Shown here: positions 35,881 to 47,099 of the stretch, piece by piece
How the letters are laid out: each line of letters starts with the position of its first letter
How positions within the stretch are numbered: the first letter of the stretch is position 1
NCBI RefSeq assembly: GCF_024195295.1
Contig: NZ_JAMFTH010000004.1
Coordinates: forward strand, 124,001 to 188,000
Reading direction: 5' to 3'
DNA length: 64,000 bases
DNA from: Gilvimarinus xylanilyticus
Lineage (GTDB): Bacteria > Pseudomonadota > Gammaproteobacteria > Pseudomonadales > Cellvibrionaceae
Notes under the pieces: generated by a model
The model's input: the letters and a program-made list of their open reading frames with translations, nothing else
The model's database searches: none
Told to the model about the DNA's origin: nothing
Made by a program: the position numbers and the translations under genes

Positions 35881-37185
35881 TTACCGCTTGCGATAATCCG
35901 CTGACAGCGCGTGTGCTTCTAAATCCTCACTGCGTGCCAAAGTGGCCGCCGTGTGCGCCAAAGTTGAGGCGCCCTCGGGCGAGGCGTAAATAATCGAACT
36001 GCGCTTTTGGAAATCGTAGACCCCCAATGGCGAGCTAAAGCGCGCGGTACCCGAAGTGGGCAAGACGTGATTGGGGCCAGCGCAGTAATCGCCCAGCGCT
36101 TCCGGGGTGTGGCGCCCCATAAAAATCGCACCGGCGTGGCGAATCTGCGGCAAGAGTGTATCGGGGTCGGCCACCGACACCTCTAAGTGTTCGGGGGCAA
36201 TGCGGTTGGACAAGGCAATGGCCTGATCCATGGTATCGACTTTGATCAGGGCACCGCGATTGCGCAGAGACTCGCGAATAATGGGTTCGCGAGACATCTC
36301 GGGGAGCAAGCGCGCCATGGCGGCTTCCACTTTATCCAAAAACTCGCCATCGGGACTGATTAAAATAGACTGCGCCTGCTCGTCGTGCTCTGCCTGGCTG
36401 AACAGGTCCATGGCAATCCAATCGGGATCGGTCTGGCCGTCGCACAACACCAGAATCTCTGAGGGGCCGGCAATCATGTCGATAGCCACCTGGCCAAACA
36501 CCGCGCGCTTAGCGGTGGCGACAAAAATATTGCCGGGACCGACTATTTTATCCACCTTGGCGACCGTCTCGGTACCATAAGCCAGAGCGGCCACCGCCTG
36601 AGCACCACCGGCAGTAATTACCCGGTCGACTCCGGCGATTGCGGCAGCGGCTAACACCATCTGGTTTAACTCGCCATCGGGGGCGGGCACCACCATGGTC
36701 AGCTCATCCACCCCGGCGACCTTGGCGGGAATGGCGTTCATTAACACGGATGACGGATAAGAGGCTTTGCCACCTGGCACATACAGCCCCACCCGCTCCA
36801 TGGGGGTAATCTGCTGGCCCAGCACGGTGCCGTCGGGCTCGGTGTAGCGCCAGGACTCCTGCCGCTGGTGCTCGTGATAGACCCGCACCCGGCGCGCTGC
36901 CTCTTGCAGAGCCTCGCGCTCGGGGGCGCCAATACTCTCAAGCGCCTTTTGCAGCGCTTCGGGCGGCACCACCAGCTCGGCAAAAGATTGCACGTCGCGG
37001 CGATCAAACCGGTTGGTGTATTCCACCACCGCAGCGTCACCCCGAGTTTTCACCTGATGCAGAATATCCGCCACAGCGTCGGCCACTTTGTGGTCGGACA
37101 CCGAATCCCAGGCGAGCAGTGCGTCAAGCTTGCCGGTAAAGTCGGTGTCTTGGTAATTGAGACGGGTAATCAATGCGTCGGTCAT
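35881..37185 (-). CDS. hisD: Histidinol dehydrogenase
   Basis: A 434-residue zinc enzyme that oxidises L-histidinol to histidine in two NAD steps. [28 protein letters not shown] near 112-139 is the NAD site region; [36 protein letters not shown] and the zinc/catalytic [11 protein letters not shown] are intact, as is the C-terminal [19 protein letters not shown]. It follows hisG by 41 bp. The hisC that often follows is not here. Confidence 0.97.
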   Translation of the reverse strand: MTDALITRLNYQDTDFTGKLDALLAWDSVSDHKVADAVADILHQVKTRGDAAVVEYTNRFDRRDVQSFAELVVPPEALQKALESIGAPEREALQEAARRVRVYHEHQRQESWRYTEPDGTVLGQQITPMERVGLYVPGGKASYPSSVLMNAIPAKVAGVDELTMVVPAPDGELNQMVLAAAAIAGVDRVITAGGAQAVAALAYGTETVAKVDKIVGPGNIFVATAKRAVFGQVAIDMIAGPSEILVLCDGQTDPDWIAMDLFSQAEHDEQAQSILISPDGEFLDKVEAAMARLLPEMSREPIIRESLRNRGALIKVDTMDQAIALSNRIAPEHLEVSVADPDTLLPQIRHAGAIFMGRHTPEALGDYCAGPNHVLPTSGTARFSSPLGVYDFQKRSSIIYASPEGASTLAHTAATLARSEDLEAHALSADYRKR

Positions 37186-37226
37186 GGCGTCTTTTGTCGT
37201 ACCTTGATTGTGTTTGTGTGACTTGC

Positions 37227-37862
37227 TTACTCTTGGGCTAGCGCTCCGGATATACCGTCAATAATAGCCTGAATGCCCACGTGCTTCATTTTCATGGAAG
37301 CCTTGTTGACGATCAGGCGCGAGCTGATATCGGCAATATGCTCGCGCGCCTCCAGTCCATTGGCTTTGAGGGTATTGCCGGTATCGACAATATCCACAAT
37401 CTCGTCGGCCAAATTCATAATGGGCGCCAGCTCCATACCGCCGTAGAGCTTGATAATATCCACTTGCCGCCCTTGGGTAGCGTAATACTGCTTGGCGATA
37501 TTGACGTACTTGGTCGCGACGCGCAGGCGCCCGGGCTTGGCCGGGGCTTCTTTAATCGCGGCGGTCATTAAACGGCATTTGGCGATCTGTAAATCCAAAG
37601 GCTCGTAGAGGCCGTCAGCGCCGTTTTCCATCAGGGTGTCTTTGCCGGAGATTCCCATATCCGCCGCGCCGAATTGCACATAGGTGGGCACATCGGCGCC
37701 ACGCAACACCAGCAGCTGCACATCGGGTTTATTGGTGGCAAACACCAGCTTGCGGCTTTTGTCGATATCTTCTTCGGGATGGATATCCGCCGCCGCCAAC
37801 AGCGGCAAGGTCTCTTTTAAAATGCGCCCTTTGGTCAGCGCGATGGTAATCATTTCACTCAT
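37227..37862 (-). CDS. hisG: ATP phosphoribosyltransferase, short form
   Basis: A 211-residue catalytic subunit for the first step of histidine synthesis. It is the short form without the C-terminal regulatory domain, so it needs a HisZ partner encoded elsewhere. Motifs: [14 protein letters not shown] at the start, [28 protein letters not shown] and the PRPP-binding [18 protein letters not shown] near 150. It sits 10 bp after murA. Confidence 0.96.
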   Translation of the reverse strand: MSEMITIALTKGRILKETLPLLAAADIHPEEDIDKSRKLVFATNKPDVQLLVLRGADVPTYVQFGAADMGISGKDTLMENGADGLYEPLDLQIAKCRLMTAAIKEAPAKPGRLRVATKYVNIAKQYYATQGRQVDIIKLYGGMELAPIMNLADEIVDIVDTGNTLKANGLEAREHIADISSRLIVNKASMKMKHVGIQAIIDGISGALAQE

Positions 37863-37872
37863 GGCGTTTTAC

Positions 37873-39138
<1,266 letters not shown>

Positions 39139-39147
39139 CTACCTGTA

Positions 39148-39381
39148 CTATTGCGCCGCTTCTTCGGGGGTTAGCGTTTGCATGTGAACGGCGTGAATCT
39201 CACCGGTGGCGATTTTATCGTTGAGTACGGCATACACCATTTGCTGCTTTTTTACCGGGCTTTGGCCGGCAAAAGCGGGGCTAACCACACGCAGGTGCAC
39301 GTGATTGCCCTCAATTTGTACTTGAGCTTGACTGTCGGCGATGGCGCTTTCTACCAGCGCCTGAATCTGTTCGGCTTGCAT
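39148..39381 (-). CDS. ibaG: BolA-family protein IbaG
   Basis: A 77-residue BolA-like protein that in E. coli pairs with monothiol glutaredoxin and responds to acid stress. The BolA pattern is visible: HVHLRVVSPAFAGQSPVKKQQMVYAVL near 27-53 with the invariant His region and IHAVHMQTLTPEEA at the end. It lies just upstream of murA, as usual. A 137-bp gap to mlaC has no gene, where mlaB is normally found. Confidence 0.93.
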   Translation of the reverse strand: MQAEQIQALVESAIADSQAQVQIEGNHVHLRVVSPAFAGQSPVKKQQMVYAVLNDKIATGEIHAVHMQTLTPEEAAQ

Positions 39382-39518
39382 AGGGTCCCTATAGGGCTAA
39401 CCGCGCCAAATAAAATGGCGCCGATGAATGGATCTCAGGGCGGGAATCTTACCGGATTGCGCGTCCGGACGCACCCATTGCGGGGCGCCCATGACGCTTG
39501 CGAGGGGCAAAAAGGGAA

Positions 39519-40136
39519 TTAAGAGTCGCTGGCGCCATCCCAGTTAGCGATGACCTTGTCGATATCGCCATCGTATTTACCGGCCATCTGCTTAAACTGA
39601 CTGATCATAGAGTTTCCCAAGTTGGCGCCGTTTAAAACCAGGTTGATCAACTTCCACTCACCGTCGCGATTTTTTCCCATCGAGTAGGCCAGCTTGTGAG
39701 TGGCACCCTGATAGCGAACCTGCTGCTCAACCGTGACACGGCTCTTATCGCCCACCTCACCCGGCTGCAGCTCGATATCACTGTCGGCGTAGGTGGCAAT
39801 ACCTTTGGCGTAGGTCTCGACCAGGCTCGTTTTAAAAGTCTCGGCAAAGGCTTGGCGCTGCGCGTCAGAGGCATCATCGTGGTAGTTACCCATCACCACG
39901 TGGGCAATATAATCAAACGCCACCACCGGCTCCAAGGCCGCCAAAACCTTTTTATCAAAGGTCGCCTTATCACCGTCGTCATTGTACTGGCGCGCCGCGC
40001 TCACCAGCTGATCCGTCACATCCGCGACAATGTCGTAGGGATCGGCCGCCTGCGCCTGGGCAAAGCCCGACAACCCTACCAACACTAATGCCAACCAAAA
40101 ACGCTGGGCAAAAACCATCAGGCCCACTTTTTTCAT
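39519..40136 (-). CDS. mlaC: Phospholipid-transport periplasmic protein MlaC
   Basis: A 205-residue protein with a signal peptide (about 1-30, ending AQA). The mature part matches the Ttg2D/MlaC family: DPYDIVADVTDQLV, KVLAALEPVVAFDYIAHVVMGNY, the central YAKGIATYADSDIELQPGE and KLINLVLNGANLGNSMISQFKQM near the end. MlaC shuttles phospholipid between the outer-membrane MlaA complex and the inner-membrane MlaFEDB transporter. Normally it is the fourth gene of mlaFEDCB. Here it stands alone, with the divergent antiporter gene 154 bp upstream and ibaG downstream. Confidence 0.93.
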   Translation of the reverse strand: MKKVGLMVFAQRFWLALVLVGLSGFAQAQAADPYDIVADVTDQLVSAARQYNDDGDKATFDKKVLAALEPVVAFDYIAHVVMGNYHDDASDAQRQAFAETFKTSLVETYAKGIATYADSDIELQPGEVGDKSRVTVEQQVRYQGATHKLAYSMGKNRDGEWKLINLVLNGANLGNSMISQFKQMAGKYDGDIDKVIANWDGASDS

Positions 40137-40290
40137 GTCACTGTCCTTTAAATAAGATTAATCATAATTGAGTTAGGAAGACGCTAATAATTGCTGCGCG
40201 GCAGGTAAAACTATACCATCTCACACCGCGTGAACCCACTATGCCATCCGGAACTGAACCGGACCGACTCCACATCCCGAGAAAGAATTT

Positions 40291-41253
40291 ATGACCCAAC
40301 TCTGGCTTCCTGTACTCTTTGTGATCATCGGTTTTGTCGGCCTTATCTGGAGCGCTGACCGCTTTGTGGGCGGCAGCGCCGCCATGGCCCGCTCATTCGG
40401 TATATCCAAACTCATCATTGGCCTGACTATCGTCGCCTTTGGCACCTCGGCCCCCGAAGTCATTGTCTCAATCAACGCCGGCATCCGAGGAGCGGGCGAC
40501 TTAGCCGTGGGGAACGCGCTCGGCTCCAACCTTGCCAACATTGGCTTGGTTTTGGGTGTGACTGCGCTTATCGCCGCCCTGCCCATTCAGCAGCATCTAC
40601 TAAAAACCGAAGTTCCGGTTTTGCTATTAGTCACCGCCATGGCCGGTTGGTTCCTTTTCGATGCGCACTTAACTCGCCCTGAGGGCTTAATTTTGCTGTT
40701 TACCCTGCCCTGTGCCATGGGCGTTATTATCTGGAGCAAACGCCACCACCCAGAAGAAGTTGAAGACGAAATCCCCGACATGACCCGCGGCCGAGCTTTT
40801 TTTTGGTTTGCAGTGGGTCTGGTTTTACTGATTGTCAGCTCTGATTTACTGGTCCGCGGTGCCAGCGAGCTGGCTTTGGCGTTTGGCGTCAGCCCGCTCA
40901 TAATCGGTTTAACCGTGGTCGCCGTGGGCACCAGCCTACCCGAGCTGGCCGCCTCGGTCGCCAGCGCCCTCAAAGGGCACCACGATATCGCCATCGGCAA
41001 TGTGATTGGCTCCAACCTGTTTAACATCCTGGCGGTTATGGCGATCCCGGAATTAATTCAGCCACTTACCATGGAAGCCAGCGTATTCGGGCGCGACTAT
41101 CTGGCCATGGCCGGACTGACCGCACTACTCGCCGCCGCGCTTTACTTGAGCGCCATTGTGCACAAAAACCGTGGCGGGGCGCGTCTGGGGAAAATAACCG
41201 GATTGCTACTGCTGGCTCTGTATGCGGGCTACTATATCCTGCTGCTGGCGTGA
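40291..41253 (+). CDS. yrbG: Calcium/sodium antiporter (CaCA family, YrbG-like)
   Basis: A 320-residue inner-membrane protein with about ten helices in two inverted repeats. Each repeat has the alpha motif: GLTIVAFGTSAPEVIVSINA near residues 49-68 and GLTVVAVGTSLPELAASVASA near 208-228, followed by GNALGSNLANIGLVLG and GNVIGSNLFNILAVMA. It exchanges Ca2+ for Na+. This gene opens the conserved rightward cluster to kdsD and the lpt genes. Confidence 0.94.
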   Translation: MTQLWLPVLFVIIGFVGLIWSADRFVGGSAAMARSFGISKLIIGLTIVAFGTSAPEVIVSINAGIRGAGDLAVGNALGSNLANIGLVLGVTALIAALPIQQHLLKTEVPVLLLVTAMAGWFLFDAHLTRPEGLILLFTLPCAMGVIIWSKRHHPEEVEDEIPDMTRGRAFFWFAVGLVLLIVSSDLLVRGASELALAFGVSPLIIGLTVVAVGTSLPELAASVASALKGHHDIAIGNVIGSNLFNILAVMAIPELIQPLTMEASVFGRDYLAMAGLTALLAAALYLSAIVHKNRGGARLGKITGLLLLALYAGYYILLLA

Positions 41254-41291
41254 TTGACGTATAATCACCCCACCGATGTCAGAGGTTTTTG

Positions 41292-42260
41292 ATGAGCAGC
41301 TTTGATTACGCCGATTCCGCCAGACGCACCATTCGCCTAGAGGCAGACGCCGTTGCCACTTTGGCCGAGCGGGTGGATGGCGAGTTTAACCGCGCCTGCG
41401 ATCTAATTATGCAATGCCGGGGGCGAGTCATAGTCTCGGGCATTGGCAAGTCAGGGCATATGGGCCGCAAAATCGCCGCGACCCTGGCGAGTACCGGCAC
41501 CCCTGCATTTTTTATGCACCCGGGCGAGGCCAGCCACGGGGATCTGGGCATGGTCACCGCCAGCGACCTGCTGATTGCCATTTCCTACTCTGGCAACTCC
41601 GCCGAGCTGTTGACCCTGCTACCGCTTTTCAAACGCCTGGGCATCCCTTTAATCAGTATGACGGGCGATGCCAACTCCACCCTGGCCCAGGCAGCGGCGG
41701 CCAACCTGTCCATCGCCGTCGAGCGCGAGGCCTGCCCGCTGGCACTGGCGCCCACCTCCAGCGCCACTGTCACAACGGTATTGGGCGACGCCCTCGCCCT
41801 CGCCCTGCTGGAGGCGCGCGGCTTTACCGCCGAAGATTTTGCTTTCTCACACCCGGGTGGGGCTTTAGGGCGTAAACTGCTGCTGCGGGTCAGCGACATC
41901 ATGCACAGCGGCGATCAGCTGCCCTGCACCTCACCGGACCACAGCCTGTCTGACGGACTGCTGGAAATGAGCCGCAAGGGGCTGGGGATGACCACGGTGC
42001 AAGAAAACGACGCTTTGGTGGGCATTTTTACCGACGGCGATCTGCGCCGCTGTATTGATCGCCGCATCGACTTACAAAACGCCCACATGGGCGACGTTAT
42101 GACTCCCGCCCCGCAAACCATCGAAGAAGACACCCTCGCTGCCGAAGCTCTTAAAGTCATGGAAGAGCGTAAAATCACCTGCTTGGTGGTCGCCTCGGGC
42201 GATCAAAAAGCCATCGGCGTTGTCCATATGCACGACCTGCTGCGCGCAGGTGTCCTTTAA
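41292..42260 (+). CDS. kdsD: Arabinose-5-phosphate isomerase
   Basis: A 322-residue enzyme that converts ribulose-5-phosphate to arabinose-5-phosphate for Kdo. The SIS domain (about 40-180) has VSGIGKSGHMGRKIAATLASTGTPAFFMHPGEASHGDLG, and two CBS domains follow (about 205-322). The ATG at 41292 has AGAGG 6 bp before it. A TATAAT box at 41260-41265 may be part of a promoter. Confidence 0.95.
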   Translation: MSSFDYADSARRTIRLEADAVATLAERVDGEFNRACDLIMQCRGRVIVSGIGKSGHMGRKIAATLASTGTPAFFMHPGEASHGDLGMVTASDLLIAISYSGNSAELLTLLPLFKRLGIPLISMTGDANSTLAQAAAANLSIAVEREACPLALAPTSSATVTTVLGDALALALLEARGFTAEDFAFSHPGGALGRKLLLRVSDIMHSGDQLPCTSPDHSLSDGLLEMSRKGLGMTTVQENDALVGIFTDGDLRRCIDRRIDLQNAHMGDVMTPAPQTIEEDTLAAEALKVMEERKITCLVVASGDQKAIGVVHMHDLLRAGVL

Positions 42261-42278
42261 GTTAAAGCACAAAAATTT

Positions 42279-42806
42279 ATGAGCGAACAAACACTGGCCT
42301 TGGCCCAACGCATTAAACTGCTGATTCTCGACGTCGACGGCGTTCTTACTGACGGTCGCCTGTATTACGACAACCACGGCAATGAAATGAAAGCCTTTAA
42401 TACCCAGGACGGCCAAGGCATTAAATCTCTGATGCGCAGCGGCGTGCAGGTGGCGATCATTACCGGACGCTCCAGCGAGGTGGTGGCGCGCCGGGCGCGC
42501 GAGCTGGGCATCGACATCCTGATTCAGGGGCGCGAGGACAAATGGGCTGCGCTGCAGGAAATTTTCACAGAGCTCAACTTAGAGCCAGAGCAAATCGCTC
42601 ATATGGGCGACGACTGGCCCGACCTGTCGATCATGACCCGCGTCGGCCTCGCCCTAACCGTGCCCAACGCCCACAGTACAGTCTCGGAATACGCCCACTG
42701 GATTAGCCATCGCGCCGGCGGCGAAGGCGCTGTGCGGGACGCCTGCGACTTGCTTATGCAGGCCCAAGGCACCTTTGCCGACGCCGTCGCCCGCCACACG
42801 GATTAA
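42279..42806 (+). CDS. kdsC: Kdo-8-phosphate phosphatase
   Basis: A 175-residue HAD-superfamily phosphatase that removes phosphate from Kdo-8-P. The nucleophile motif is LILDVDGVLTDGRLYY with D18 and D20; DGQGIKSLMRSGVQVAIITGR is motif II, and HMGDDWPDLSIM is the Mg-binding motif. It has no cap domain, as usual for this tetrameric family. It lies between kdsD and lptC. Confidence 0.96.
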   Translation: MSEQTLALAQRIKLLILDVDGVLTDGRLYYDNHGNEMKAFNTQDGQGIKSLMRSGVQVAIITGRSSEVVARRARELGIDILIQGREDKWAALQEIFTELNLEPEQIAHMGDDWPDLSIMTRVGLALTVPNAHSTVSEYAHWISHRAGGEGAVRDACDLLMQAQGTFADAVARHTD

Positions 42807-42810
42807 CCCT

Positions 42811-43386
42811 ATGCGCACACGCCAACCTAAACCCTGGATTATTGTCGTCGGTTTCTGCATCGCACTCGGCTACGGCGCGCTTCACTTTACCCCGCGCGAT
42901 CTCGCCCTAAGCGACGCTCCTGTGCAGCCCAAACAGACGTTACCGGAAACCTACATTCTGGGTATGATCGACCGAAGTTTTGACGATGACGGCCGCCTGA
43001 GCTACACCCTCGAAGCCGAACAGGTCACCTACTTTGAGCAAGGCCAGGGCACAGACGGCACCCTAACAAAACCCAAAGTCTTATTTCTTAGCGAAAAGAC
43101 TACCCCCTGGAACCTAGAAGCTGATAAAGGCCATGTCTATTCAGGCAACAACACCGTTATTCTGAATGACAATGTGGTGGCTTACTCTCGCTCAGACGAT
43201 CACGGCGAGCTCACCCTGCTGACCGAAACACTTAACATTGACACCGACAAACAATACGCCCATACCGACAAACCTGTTACTATGCGCAGCGCCCGCAGCA
43301 ACACCCAGGCAGTGGGTCTCAAAGCCGACTTACAGGAAGGTCGCATGGAATTATTATCTGAAGTAAGAGGTCGCTATGAACCCTAA
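42811..43386 (+). CDS. lptC: LPS export protein LptC
   Basis: A 191-residue bitopic inner-membrane protein that passes LPS from LptB2FG to LptA. One N-terminal helix (PWIIVVGFCIALGYGALHF, about 8-26) anchors a periplasmic beta-jellyroll. ATG 42811 follows the kdsC stop by 4 bp and puts the helix at the expected place; the open frame from 42775 overlaps kdsC. It overlaps lptA by 11 bp. Confidence 0.92.
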   Translation: MRTRQPKPWIIVVGFCIALGYGALHFTPRDLALSDAPVQPKQTLPETYILGMIDRSFDDDGRLSYTLEAEQVTYFEQGQGTDGTLTKPKVLFLSEKTTPWNLEADKGHVYSGNNTVILNDNVVAYSRSDDHGELTLLTETLNIDTDKQYAHTDKPVTMRSARSNTQAVGLKADLQEGRMELLSEVRGRYEP

Positions 43387-43900
43387 ACTGGGGCACTTTC
43401 TCAAGGCGGGACTGTTGATCGGAAGCTGGACCTTAGCCATGCCGAGCCTCGCCCTGCCCGAAGACCGCGAACAGGCGTTTCAACTTCAGGCCGACAGCCA
43501 AACCTTTGATCAGAAAAATGGCCGCGTCACTTATAGCGGTGAAGCCCGCCTGCAACAGGGCTCGATGGTGATCGAGGCCGACACTATAACCGTTGACTTT
43601 GCCACCGATAACAGCGTCAGCAAGGTCACCGCCCTAGGCGACCCCGCCAAGTTCCAGCAGCGCCCCAGCCGCGACCGCGGCACCGTCTATGCCGAGGGCG
43701 AGACCATTACCTATGACAGCGACAACAACACAGTATCGCTAGAGCAAGAAGCCAAGCTGGAGCAAGACGGCGCCGTAATGCGCGGTTTTAGCATTCACTA
43801 CGACCTCACCCGCGAACTGGTGCGGGCCGAGAGCGACAAGAGCGAGTCGAGCGAACAACAGAGAATTCAAATGACCATCCCGCCGGCGATGGTTGAGTAA
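43376..43900 (+). CDS. lptA: LPS periplasmic transport protein LptA
   Basis: A 174-residue periplasmic bridge protein. The signal peptide covers about 1-27 ([15 protein letters not shown]). The mature jellyroll starts with [35 protein letters not shown], the OstA motif, and has [29 protein letters not shown]. It ends with a charged Ser/Glu stretch. It overlaps lptC and lies 5 bp before lptB, so the three are co-translated. Confidence 0.94.
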   Translation: MNPKLGHFLKAGLLIGSWTLAMPSLALPEDREQAFQLQADSQTFDQKNGRVTYSGEARLQQGSMVIEADTITVDFATDNSVSKVTALGDPAKFQQRPSRDRGTVYAEGETITYDSDNNTVSLEQEAKLEQDGAVMRGFSIHYDLTRELVRAESDKSESSEQQRIQMTIPPAMVE

Positions 43901-43905
43901 ACGTT

Positions 43906-44631
43906 ATGGCAACACTAAGTGCACAGGGGCTGGCCAAGAGCTATAAAGGCCGCCAAGTGGTTATCGACGTCTCCCTGAGCGTTTCCAGCGGCGAAATCGT
44001 GGGCCTGCTTGGCCCCAATGGTGCGGGTAAAACCACCTGCTTCTACATGATTGCCGGCCTTGTCAAAGCCGACCGAGGCCAGGTCACACTTAATGACAAA
44101 GACCTAACCCGCATGCCCATTCACGGACGCGCCCGTGCGGGTATTGGCTATCTGCCGCAAGAGGCTTCGGTCTTTCGCAAATTGTCAGTCAACGACAACA
44201 TCATGGCCATTTTGCAGACCCGCAAAGAGCTGAGTAAAAAGCAGCGCATTGACGAGCTGGAATCGCTGCTGCACGAGTTCCACATCACCCATATTCGCGA
44301 CAACCTGGGTATGTCCTTGTCGGGCGGCGAGCGCCGCCGGGTAGAAATCGCCCGAGCCCTGGCCACCAACCCGGCGTTTATCCTACTGGACGAGCCCTTT
44401 GCCGGGGTGGATCCCATTTCAGTCAGCGATATTCAGCAAATCGTCCGCCACCTAAAAGACCGCGGCATTGGCATTTTAATCACCGACCACAATGTGCGCG
44501 AAACTCTAGGCATTTGCGAAAAAGCCTATATCGTGTCCGAAGGACATATTATTGCCGAGGGTAGCGCCGACGATATCCTCAGCAATGCCAAGGTGCGCAA
44601 AGTCTATCTGGGCGAAAACTTTATGCTGTAG
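43906..44631 (+). CDS. lptB: LPS export ABC transporter ATP-binding protein LptB
   Basis: A 241-residue ATPase driving LPS extraction from the inner membrane with LptFG. Walker A is GPNGAGKTT near 37-45, the signature [16 protein letters not shown] near 139-154, Walker [14 protein letters not shown] near 158-170 and the H-loop [11 protein letters not shown]. It is the last gene before a 133-bp gap holding the rpoN promoter. Confidence 0.97.
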   Translation: MATLSAQGLAKSYKGRQVVIDVSLSVSSGEIVGLLGPNGAGKTTCFYMIAGLVKADRGQVTLNDKDLTRMPIHGRARAGIGYLPQEASVFRKLSVNDNIMAILQTRKELSKKQRIDELESLLHEFHITHIRDNLGMSLSGGERRRVEIARALATNPAFILLDEPFAGVDPISVSDIQQIVRHLKDRGIGILITDHNVRETLGICEKAYIVSEGHIIAEGSADDILSNAKVRKVYLGENFML

Positions 44632-44700
44632 GGCGCAGCCCCCTCAACCCTTGACTTTTGCCCTCAAAAGCCCATTAGGCACAATCATTGCTTAAAAGTG

Positions 44701-44729
44701 TTGCTTGCAACGGACAGGCTGTCTACACT
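44701..44729 (+). promoter_or_regulatory. Probable sigma-70 promoter of rpoN
   Basis: TTGCTT (44701-44706) and TACACT (44724-44729) are separated by 17 bp, and the start codon of rpoN lies 35 bp further. It sits in the only sizeable gap between lptB and rpoN. Confidence 0.45.
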
Positions 44730-44764
44730 CTCTAATAAATGCCTGATAGATCACATACAACATT

Positions 44765-46285
44765 ATGAAGCAATCGCTACAGCTAAAGCTGGGCCAACAG
44801 CTCACCATGACTCCTCAACTGCAACAGGCCATTCGCCTGCTGCAGCTATCGACCCTGGATTTGCAACAGGAAATTCAGGAGGCGCTGGACTCCAACCCCA
44901 TGCTGGAGGTCGAGGAGAATCTCGACAGCGAGCCGAGCGACAAAAACGCCGAGGCCAATGACACGAGCGAAACCGCCGAGGCCCGCGAGAGCGCCAATGC
45001 TACCAGCGAAACCCCACAACCGACCAACGACAGCGACGGCGAACCTCAGGCCGACGGCGAGTGGAACGACGCCATTCCCCAAGACTTACCCGTTGACACC
45101 AGTTGGGACGATGTCTACGAAAGCTCGGGCCCGACTTTGCCGGCCAGCAATTACGAAGGCGACGACAGCGATTTCGAGAGCCGCAACACCAGCACCGAAT
45201 CCCTTTACGACCACCTGATGTGGCAACTCAATTTAACCCCGCTGTCCGAGCGCGACGAAATCATTGCCATGGCAATCATTGACGCGGTAGAACCCAGTGG
45301 CCTGCTAAGCGTCACCATCGAAGATATTTACGAAGGCCTGGCAAATAACTTTGAAGAGCTGGAGCTGGACGAAGTGCAGGCGGTACAACACCGCCTGCAA
45401 CAATTCGACCCCTCGGGCGTGTGCAGTGAAAACCTAATGGAATGCTTACTGGTGCAACTGGCCCAGTACGATGCCGACACTCCCTACCTGGAAGCCGCCA
45501 AGCTGATCGTCAAACAGTATCTGCCGCTATTGGGCAGTCGCGACTACCGCCAGCTGATGCGCAAAACACGTCTCAAAGAGCCCGAACTGGCCCAGGCGGT
45601 GGCGCTAATCAAATCCCTCAACCCTCACCCGGGGGACATGATCGACACCCGCGAGACCGAATATGTAGTGCCGGACGTATTTGTAGAAAAACGCGAAGGA
45701 CGCTGGAGCGTAGAACTCAACCCGGATATCGCGCCACGCCTGCGCATTAACTCGGGTTATGCGTCGCTGGTAAAACGCGCCGACTCGAGCAGCGAAAACA
45801 CCTTTTTAAAGAACAATTTACAAGAGGCGCGCTGGTTTTTGAAAAGCCTGCAAAGCCGCAACGAAACCCTGCTCAAGGTCGCCACCTGTATCGTCGAAAA
45901 GCAGCGGGGCTTTCTCGAATACGGCGCCGAGGCCATGAAGCCTCTGGTGCTGCACGACATTGCCGAGCTGGTGGAAATGCACGAGTCCACCATCTCGCGG
46001 GTGACGACGCAAAAGTACATGCACACCCCCCAGGGTATCTTCGAGCTCAAATACTTTTTCTCATCCCACGTCAGCACCGATTCCGGTGGCGAATGTTCCT
46101 CCACCGCAATTCGAGCTATCATTAAGAAGCTAATAGCGGCGGAAAACCCCAAAAAACCACTCAGCGACAGTAAAATCACCGATATGCTGGGCGAACAGGG
46201 GATTAAGGTTGCGCGGCGCACGATCGCCAAATACCGCGAATCGCTACACATTCCACCGTCAAACGAGCGCAAAAGCCTGGTGTAA
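44765..46285 (+). CDS. rpoN: RNA polymerase sigma-54 factor RpoN
   Basis: A 506-residue sigma factor for nitrogen, motility and other enhancer-dependent promoters. Region I (1-50) is Gln/Leu-rich ([19 protein letters not shown]), region II (about 55-120) is acidic and low in complexity, the core-binding domain follows, then the helix-turn-helix and the RpoN box [10 protein letters not shown] at 483-492. It heads the conserved rpoN-hpf-ptsN-rapZ-npr set. Confidence 0.97.
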   Translation: MKQSLQLKLGQQLTMTPQLQQAIRLLQLSTLDLQQEIQEALDSNPMLEVEENLDSEPSDKNAEANDTSETAEARESANATSETPQPTNDSDGEPQADGEWNDAIPQDLPVDTSWDDVYESSGPTLPASNYEGDDSDFESRNTSTESLYDHLMWQLNLTPLSERDEIIAMAIIDAVEPSGLLSVTIEDIYEGLANNFEELELDEVQAVQHRLQQFDPSGVCSENLMECLLVQLAQYDADTPYLEAAKLIVKQYLPLLGSRDYRQLMRKTRLKEPELAQAVALIKSLNPHPGDMIDTRETEYVVPDVFVEKREGRWSVELNPDIAPRLRINSGYASLVKRADSSSENTFLKNNLQEARWFLKSLQSRNETLLKVATCIVEKQRGFLEYGAEAMKPLVLHDIAELVEMHESTISRVTTQKYMHTPQGIFELKYFFSSHVSTDSGGECSSTAIRAIIKKLIAAENPKKPLSDSKITDMLGEQGIKVARRTIAKYRESLHIPPSNERKSLV

Positions 46286-46342
46286 CTCGCCGGATTCGCT
46301 CAGACAGCAAGGTAAAGCACCCAGACGACCGAGGACTCTCGT

Positions 46343-46633
46343 ATGCAAATAAACATCAGTGGCCATCACCTGGAAATTACCGACGCCATAAACGATTACG
46401 TTTTAAATAAGCTGGAGCGTTTAACCCACCACAGTGAATTTATTACCAGTATCAACGTCATTCTCGAAGTAGAAAAAAACACCCAAAAAGCCGAAGCTAT
46501 TATTCACGTCAATGGCAAAGATATTTTCGCCGACGCCGATTCCGAGGATCTCTACGCCGCCATTGACGCGCTCACCGACAAGCTTGACCGCCAACTGATC
46601 AAGCACAAAGAAAAACTCAAAAGCCACCGCTAG
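46343..46633 (+). CDS. hpf: Ribosome hibernation promoting factor, short form
   Basis: A 96-residue HPF/YfiA-type protein that helps form inactive 100S ribosome dimers in starvation. The family pattern MQINISGHHLEITDAINDYVLNKLERL starts the protein and AAIDALTDKLDRQLIKHKEKLKSH ends it. It lies 57 bp after rpoN, and is probably read from the same transcript. Confidence 0.95.
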   Translation: MQINISGHHLEITDAINDYVLNKLERLTHHSEFITSINVILEVEKNTQKAEAIIHVNGKDIFADADSEDLYAAIDALTDKLDRQLIKHKEKLKSHR

Positions 46634-46637
46634 CACT

Positions 46638-47093
46638 ATGGAAATTTCTCAATTTCTCGCCGCCGACCGCACCCTATGCCGCATTGAAGGGGTCAGCAAA
46701 AAGCGCGCCCTGGAAATTCTCGCCAATACCATTGCCGAGAAAGTGCCGGGCATGGATACCGACGACATTTTTCGCCGTCTGATCGCCCGGGAAAAGCTGG
46801 GCTCAACGGGTATCGGCCACGGTATCGCCATTCCCCATTGCCGCATTCCCGGCTGCGACACGACGCTCGGGGCGCTGATCACTCTGGAGCAACCCATCGA
46901 CTTTGACGCTCTGGACGGCGAGCCGGTGGATGTACTTTTTGCCATGCTGGTTCCCGCCGAAGCCGAAGACGACCACCTTAAAACCCTGGCCGCTCTCGCC
47001 GGCGCTTTGAATCAGCCCGAATATCGCAAAAGCCTGCGCGACGCCGAAACCCCCGACCAACTCTATCGGGCGGCGTTGGAACAGACGGACTGA
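46638..47093 (+). CDS. ptsN: PTS IIA-like nitrogen regulatory protein PtsN
   Basis: A 151-residue EIIA-Ntr protein. The phosphorylatable His is H67 in GIGHGIAIPHCRI. It receives phosphate from NPr and regulates potassium, nitrogen and envelope functions, not sugar uptake. It begins 4 bp after hpf and ends 6 bp before rapZ. Confidence 0.96.
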   Translation: MEISQFLAADRTLCRIEGVSKKRALEILANTIAEKVPGMDTDDIFRRLIAREKLGSTGIGHGIAIPHCRIPGCDTTLGALITLEQPIDFDALDGEPVDVLFAMLVPAEAEDDHLKTLAALAGALNQPEYRKSLRDAETPDQLYRAALEQTD

Positions 47094-47099
47094 TTGCTT

